From NCBI RefSeq assembly GCF_013623835.1, contig NZ_JABKDE010000003.1, forward strand, positions 186,001-250,000: a DNA stretch of 64,000 bases. The letters run 5' to 3'. The translations under genes were made by a program, and so were the position numbers. The notes beneath the pieces were generated by a model, which was not told where the DNA came from, searched no databases, and saw only the letters and a program-made list of their open reading frames with translations. Of this stretch, positions 62,297-64,000 are shown one piece after another; the stretch's first letter is position 1; every line of letters begins with the position of its first letter. The stretch comes from Brevibacterium oceani. GTDB lineage: Bacteria; Actinomycetota; Actinomycetes; Actinomycetales; Brevibacteriaceae.

Positions 62297-62394
62297 TCTG
62301 GAGGTGCTTCGGCTTGGCGGCGGAGTGAAGTTTGCGGACCCGAGCGGGCCTCCGTCGATCGTCGAGGCGAGCAACAATCTCTGACCGGCCGGAA

Positions 62395-62670
62395 CTATGA
62401 TTCGACGCGCTCGCGCACCACACCGTTCCTGGCGATGCAGAGGCACAGTTCGTTGATGCCGATGAGACAGACACCGGACCCTAGTAAGACCGCACCGGGA
62501 ACAGTCATCGAAATGATCAGCAGCACGACTCCCACGGCAAAAAGCGGATAGCTCAAACCTGTGAGCAGAATGGACCGATGGGCAGGCTCCTGCACCGTGA
62601 TGATCACCGACCTGAAATCGTGGATTGAACAATTATCTCCATCACCCTTCGACCGCTCGTATGCGATCAA
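62395..62670 (-). CDS. Small two-helix membrane protein, uncertain
   Basis: A 91-residue frame with two hydrophobic segments (residues 34-56 and 59-78: ILLTGLSYPLFAVGVVLLII, then VPGAVLLGSGVCLIGINELC). The start is unclear: TTG at 62670 has no good ribosome site and an internal GTG near residue 22 is possible. No family is recognised. It lies between two palindromic repeats of the same family. It may be a real small membrane protein or a decayed gene. Confidence 0.35.
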   Translation of the reverse strand: MIAYERSKGDGDNCSIHDFRSVIITVQEPAHRSILLTGLSYPLFAVGVVLLIISMTVPGAVLLGSGVCLIGINELCLCIARNGVVRERVES

Positions 62671-62745
62671 CGCCTAGGTGAGACCACTCAACAGTAGCCG
62701 GACAACCAATCGGCGTCTCTCCCCTAAAAGGATGAAATTCCTCGC

Positions 62746-62813
62746 CCAGAACTACCTGACGGCTGCCCAGCACCCTCGCGCGAGGTTGCTGGGCAGCCGT
62801 CAGGTAGTTCTGG
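62746..62813. repeat. Palindromic repeat, family 1, copy 3
   Basis: A 68-bp palindrome with a single mismatched pair (62773 with 62786). The arms 62746-62772 and 62787-62813 are perfect 27-nt complements, and the centre CCTCGCGCGAGG is itself palindromic. Its right arm contains the stop codon of the GntR gene that ends at 62800. Confidence 0.9.
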
Positions 62814-63507
62814 GGGGTTCGGCGGACATCATGGCGAAGTAGGAGTCGCGGCTGCGGCGCACGTGCCGGGCCATCACCTCGGCGGCCTTCGCCTCCTGGC
62901 CGGCGTCGATGGCCGCCATGATTTCGCGGTGTTCGGGCCAGGCCTGGGGTCCGCGACGAGTGACGTTGAGCGAGTACAGCCACTCGATCTTGCCGGAGAT
63001 CTGCCGCAGCAGGCTGATGAAGGACACGCTGCCGCTGAGTTCGGCGACGGCGAAGTGGAAACGCATGTTGAGGACTGCGAGGTCCTCGAACCGCTCCTGC
63101 CCGATGACGATGTCCCCAGCATCGAGGATATCGCTGATCTCCTTGCGCAGTTCCCGCCATTTCAGGTCAGGTGTGTCGCTGGCGTTGAGCTCGGACGCAC
63201 GCTTGGCCGCGCGCTTCGCGGTCGCCGATTCGAGCACGATGCGGATCTCGAAGAGATCTTCGGCATCCTCGACCGGCGAGGGCGCGACGACCGAGCCGCT
63301 GTACTTCCGCGATTCGACCAGCCCTTCGGCCTCGAGGGATCGCAGAGCCTCGCGGATCGGAATCCGCGAGACTGCGTACTGTTCGGCCAGTGCGACCTCC
63401 CGCAGCTTGGTGCCGGGAGCATGGACACCGGTGATGATGTCGGCGCGGATCCGCGCACCGACGTCCCCGCTGCTCGACGGGGCTGAAGGCGGGGCAGGCT
63501 CAGACAT
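62800..63507 (-). CDS. GntR/FadR-type (FCD) regulator
   Basis: A 235-residue regulator with an N-terminal winged helix (GARIRADIITGVHAPGTKLR, then AEQYAVSRIPIREALRSLEA near residues 41-60) and an FCD effector domain with NMRFHFAVAELSGS and EHREIMAAIDAG. Its ATG overlaps the end of the peptide-transporter ATPase gene by 8 nt, so it is co-translated and probably controls that transporter. The last three codons and the stop lie inside a palindromic repeat, so the C-terminus may have been changed by insertion of that element. Confidence 0.9.
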   Translation of the reverse strand: MSEPAPPSAPSSSGDVGARIRADIITGVHAPGTKLREVALAEQYAVSRIPIREALRSLEAEGLVESRKYSGSVVAPSPVEDAEDLFEIRIVLESATAKRAAKRASELNASDTPDLKWRELRKEISDILDAGDIVIGQERFEDLAVLNMRFHFAVAELSGSVSFISLLRQISGKIEWLYSLNVTRRGPQAWPEHREIMAAIDAGQEAKAAEVMARHVRRSRDSYFAMMSAEPPRTT

Positions 63508-64000
63508 TGAGGAGACCGGAACCGGGCACGGCCGTCAAGAGCTTCTGGGTGTAGTCGGCTGTCGGGTGGTCGATGACCTCCCTGGTCGCGCCGGCCTCGA
63601 CGATCTCTCCGCTCTTCATCACTACAACATCGTCGGCCAAGTTCGCCACGACTGCAAGATCGTGGGTGATGAACAGGCAGCTCACACCCAGATCAGTCTG
63701 CAGGTTCCGCAGCAGGTCGAGGATCTGCTCCTGCACGAGAACATCGAGCGCAGAGACGGCTTCGTCGCAGATGAGGAGCTCAGGCTCACTGATGAGCGCC
63801 CGAGCGATCGCGATCCTCTGTCGCTGCCCACCGGAGAGATCAGCGGGGCGGCGGTCGCTCATCGACGTGGGCATCGCCACGTGGTCGAGCACCTCGGCGA
63901 CCTTCTTCGTCCGTTCTGCGCGGGTGCCGATCTTGAAGACGTCGAGCGGCTCGCGGACGATCCTCTCGATGCTCCACATCGGATTGAGCGACGAGAAGGG
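63500..64000 (-). CDS. Peptide/nickel ABC transporter ATPase (OppF/DppF type), 3' part
   Basis: The C-terminal 166 residues of an ABC ATPase; the frame is open to the right edge. SSLNPMWSIERIVREPL is the typical DppD/DppF segment after the Q-loop. The signature LSGGQRQRIAIARAL, Walker B ELLICDEAVSALDV and switch His in LFITHDLAVV are intact. HPTADYTQKLLTAVPG near the end is typical of the oligopeptide/dipeptide branch. The Walker A lies outside the window. Downstream it is coupled to a GntR regulator. Confidence 0.92.
   Translation of the reverse strand, partial: PFSSLNPMWSIERIVREPLDVFKIGTRAERTKKVAEVLDHVAMPTSMSDRRPADLSGGQRQRIAIARALISEPELLICDEAVSALDVLVQEQILDLLRNLQTDLGVSCLFITHDLAVVANLADDVVVMKSGEIVEAGATREVIDHPTADYTQKLLTAVPGSGLLNV

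Noticed and set aside
1..64000. tRNA or rRNA genes
   Set aside because: No cloverleaf-like tRNA segment or conserved rRNA block was seen on reading; an automated covariance search was not possible.
1..64000. Insertion sequences or phage integration
   Set aside because: No transposase, integrase or terminal inverted repeat with target duplication was found, despite decayed genes; the long palindromes do not flank coding DNA.

Overview
This window comes from a high-GC Gram-positive actinobacterium. GC-rich codons dominate, GTG and TTG starts with AGGAG-type ribosome sites are common, and IclR, GntR, LacI and ArsR one-component regulators are abundant. A Brevibacterium-like member of the Micrococcales is my best guess, but that is inference. 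I see no rRNA, tRNA, CRISPR array, intact insertion sequence or phage gene. The window is mostly a catabolic accessory region: sugar-acid, hydroxy-dicarboxylate and organic-acid degradation cassettes, each with its own transporter and regulator.

Layout. 1-6.8 kb: 3' end of diaminopropionate ammonia-lyase, a PepSY membrane protein and a His-rich membrane protein, then a large SWIM-SNF2 helicase. 6.9-10.5 kb: an Nramp-fold transporter and a DapA-family aldolase, divergent from a LacI regulator, with a strong promoter and a double operator. 10.5-15.2 kb: aldo/keto reductase, small proteins, an ion-transporter-like permease, and a scar where remnants of a sortase-anchored protein and a PucR regulator abut. 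15.2-24.3 kb: a complete aldarate island. GudD, KdgD and a ketoglutarate semialdehyde dehydrogenase would take glucarate to 2-oxoglutarate. Divergent from them are a GntP permease, a talarate/galactarate dehydratase, a second glucarate-dehydratase-like enzyme and a LysR regulator. 24.4-29.1 kb: GntP permease, CaiB/BaiF CoA-transferase, HMG-CoA-lyase-family enzyme and IclR. 29.2-38.0 kb: HpcH aldolase, GMC oxidoreductase with its small subunit, IclR, SDR, monooxygenase-like protein, an MntA/HepT toxin-antitoxin pair and flavin and SRPBCC proteins. 38.0-48.2 kb: IclR, a tripartite tricarboxylate transporter, CoA-transferases, a second CoA-lyase and a DUF3311 plus sodium symporter pair. 48.4-58.5 kb: fumarylacetoacetase-family protein, TPP enzyme, DapA-family aldolase, a talarate dehydratase pseudogene, a second Nramp-fold transporter, D-2-hydroxyacid dehydrogenase, GntR, TSUP exporter and RraA-family aldolase, with shared palindromic operators. 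58.5-64 kb: universal stress protein, APC permease, an ArsR/SRPBCC pair with twin operators, a GntR regulator and the end of a peptide ABC transporter ATPase.

Three themes stand out. First, two Nramp-fold transporters sit beside DapA-family aldolases, and both lack the Asp and Met that bind metal in true Nramp proteins; they may carry organic acids. Second, several intergenic palindromes of about 58-70 bp recur; three share a sequence and show paired compensatory changes. Third, gene decay has left readable scars, including a 68-bp deletion between 5-bp repeats in the talarate dehydratase pseudogene.
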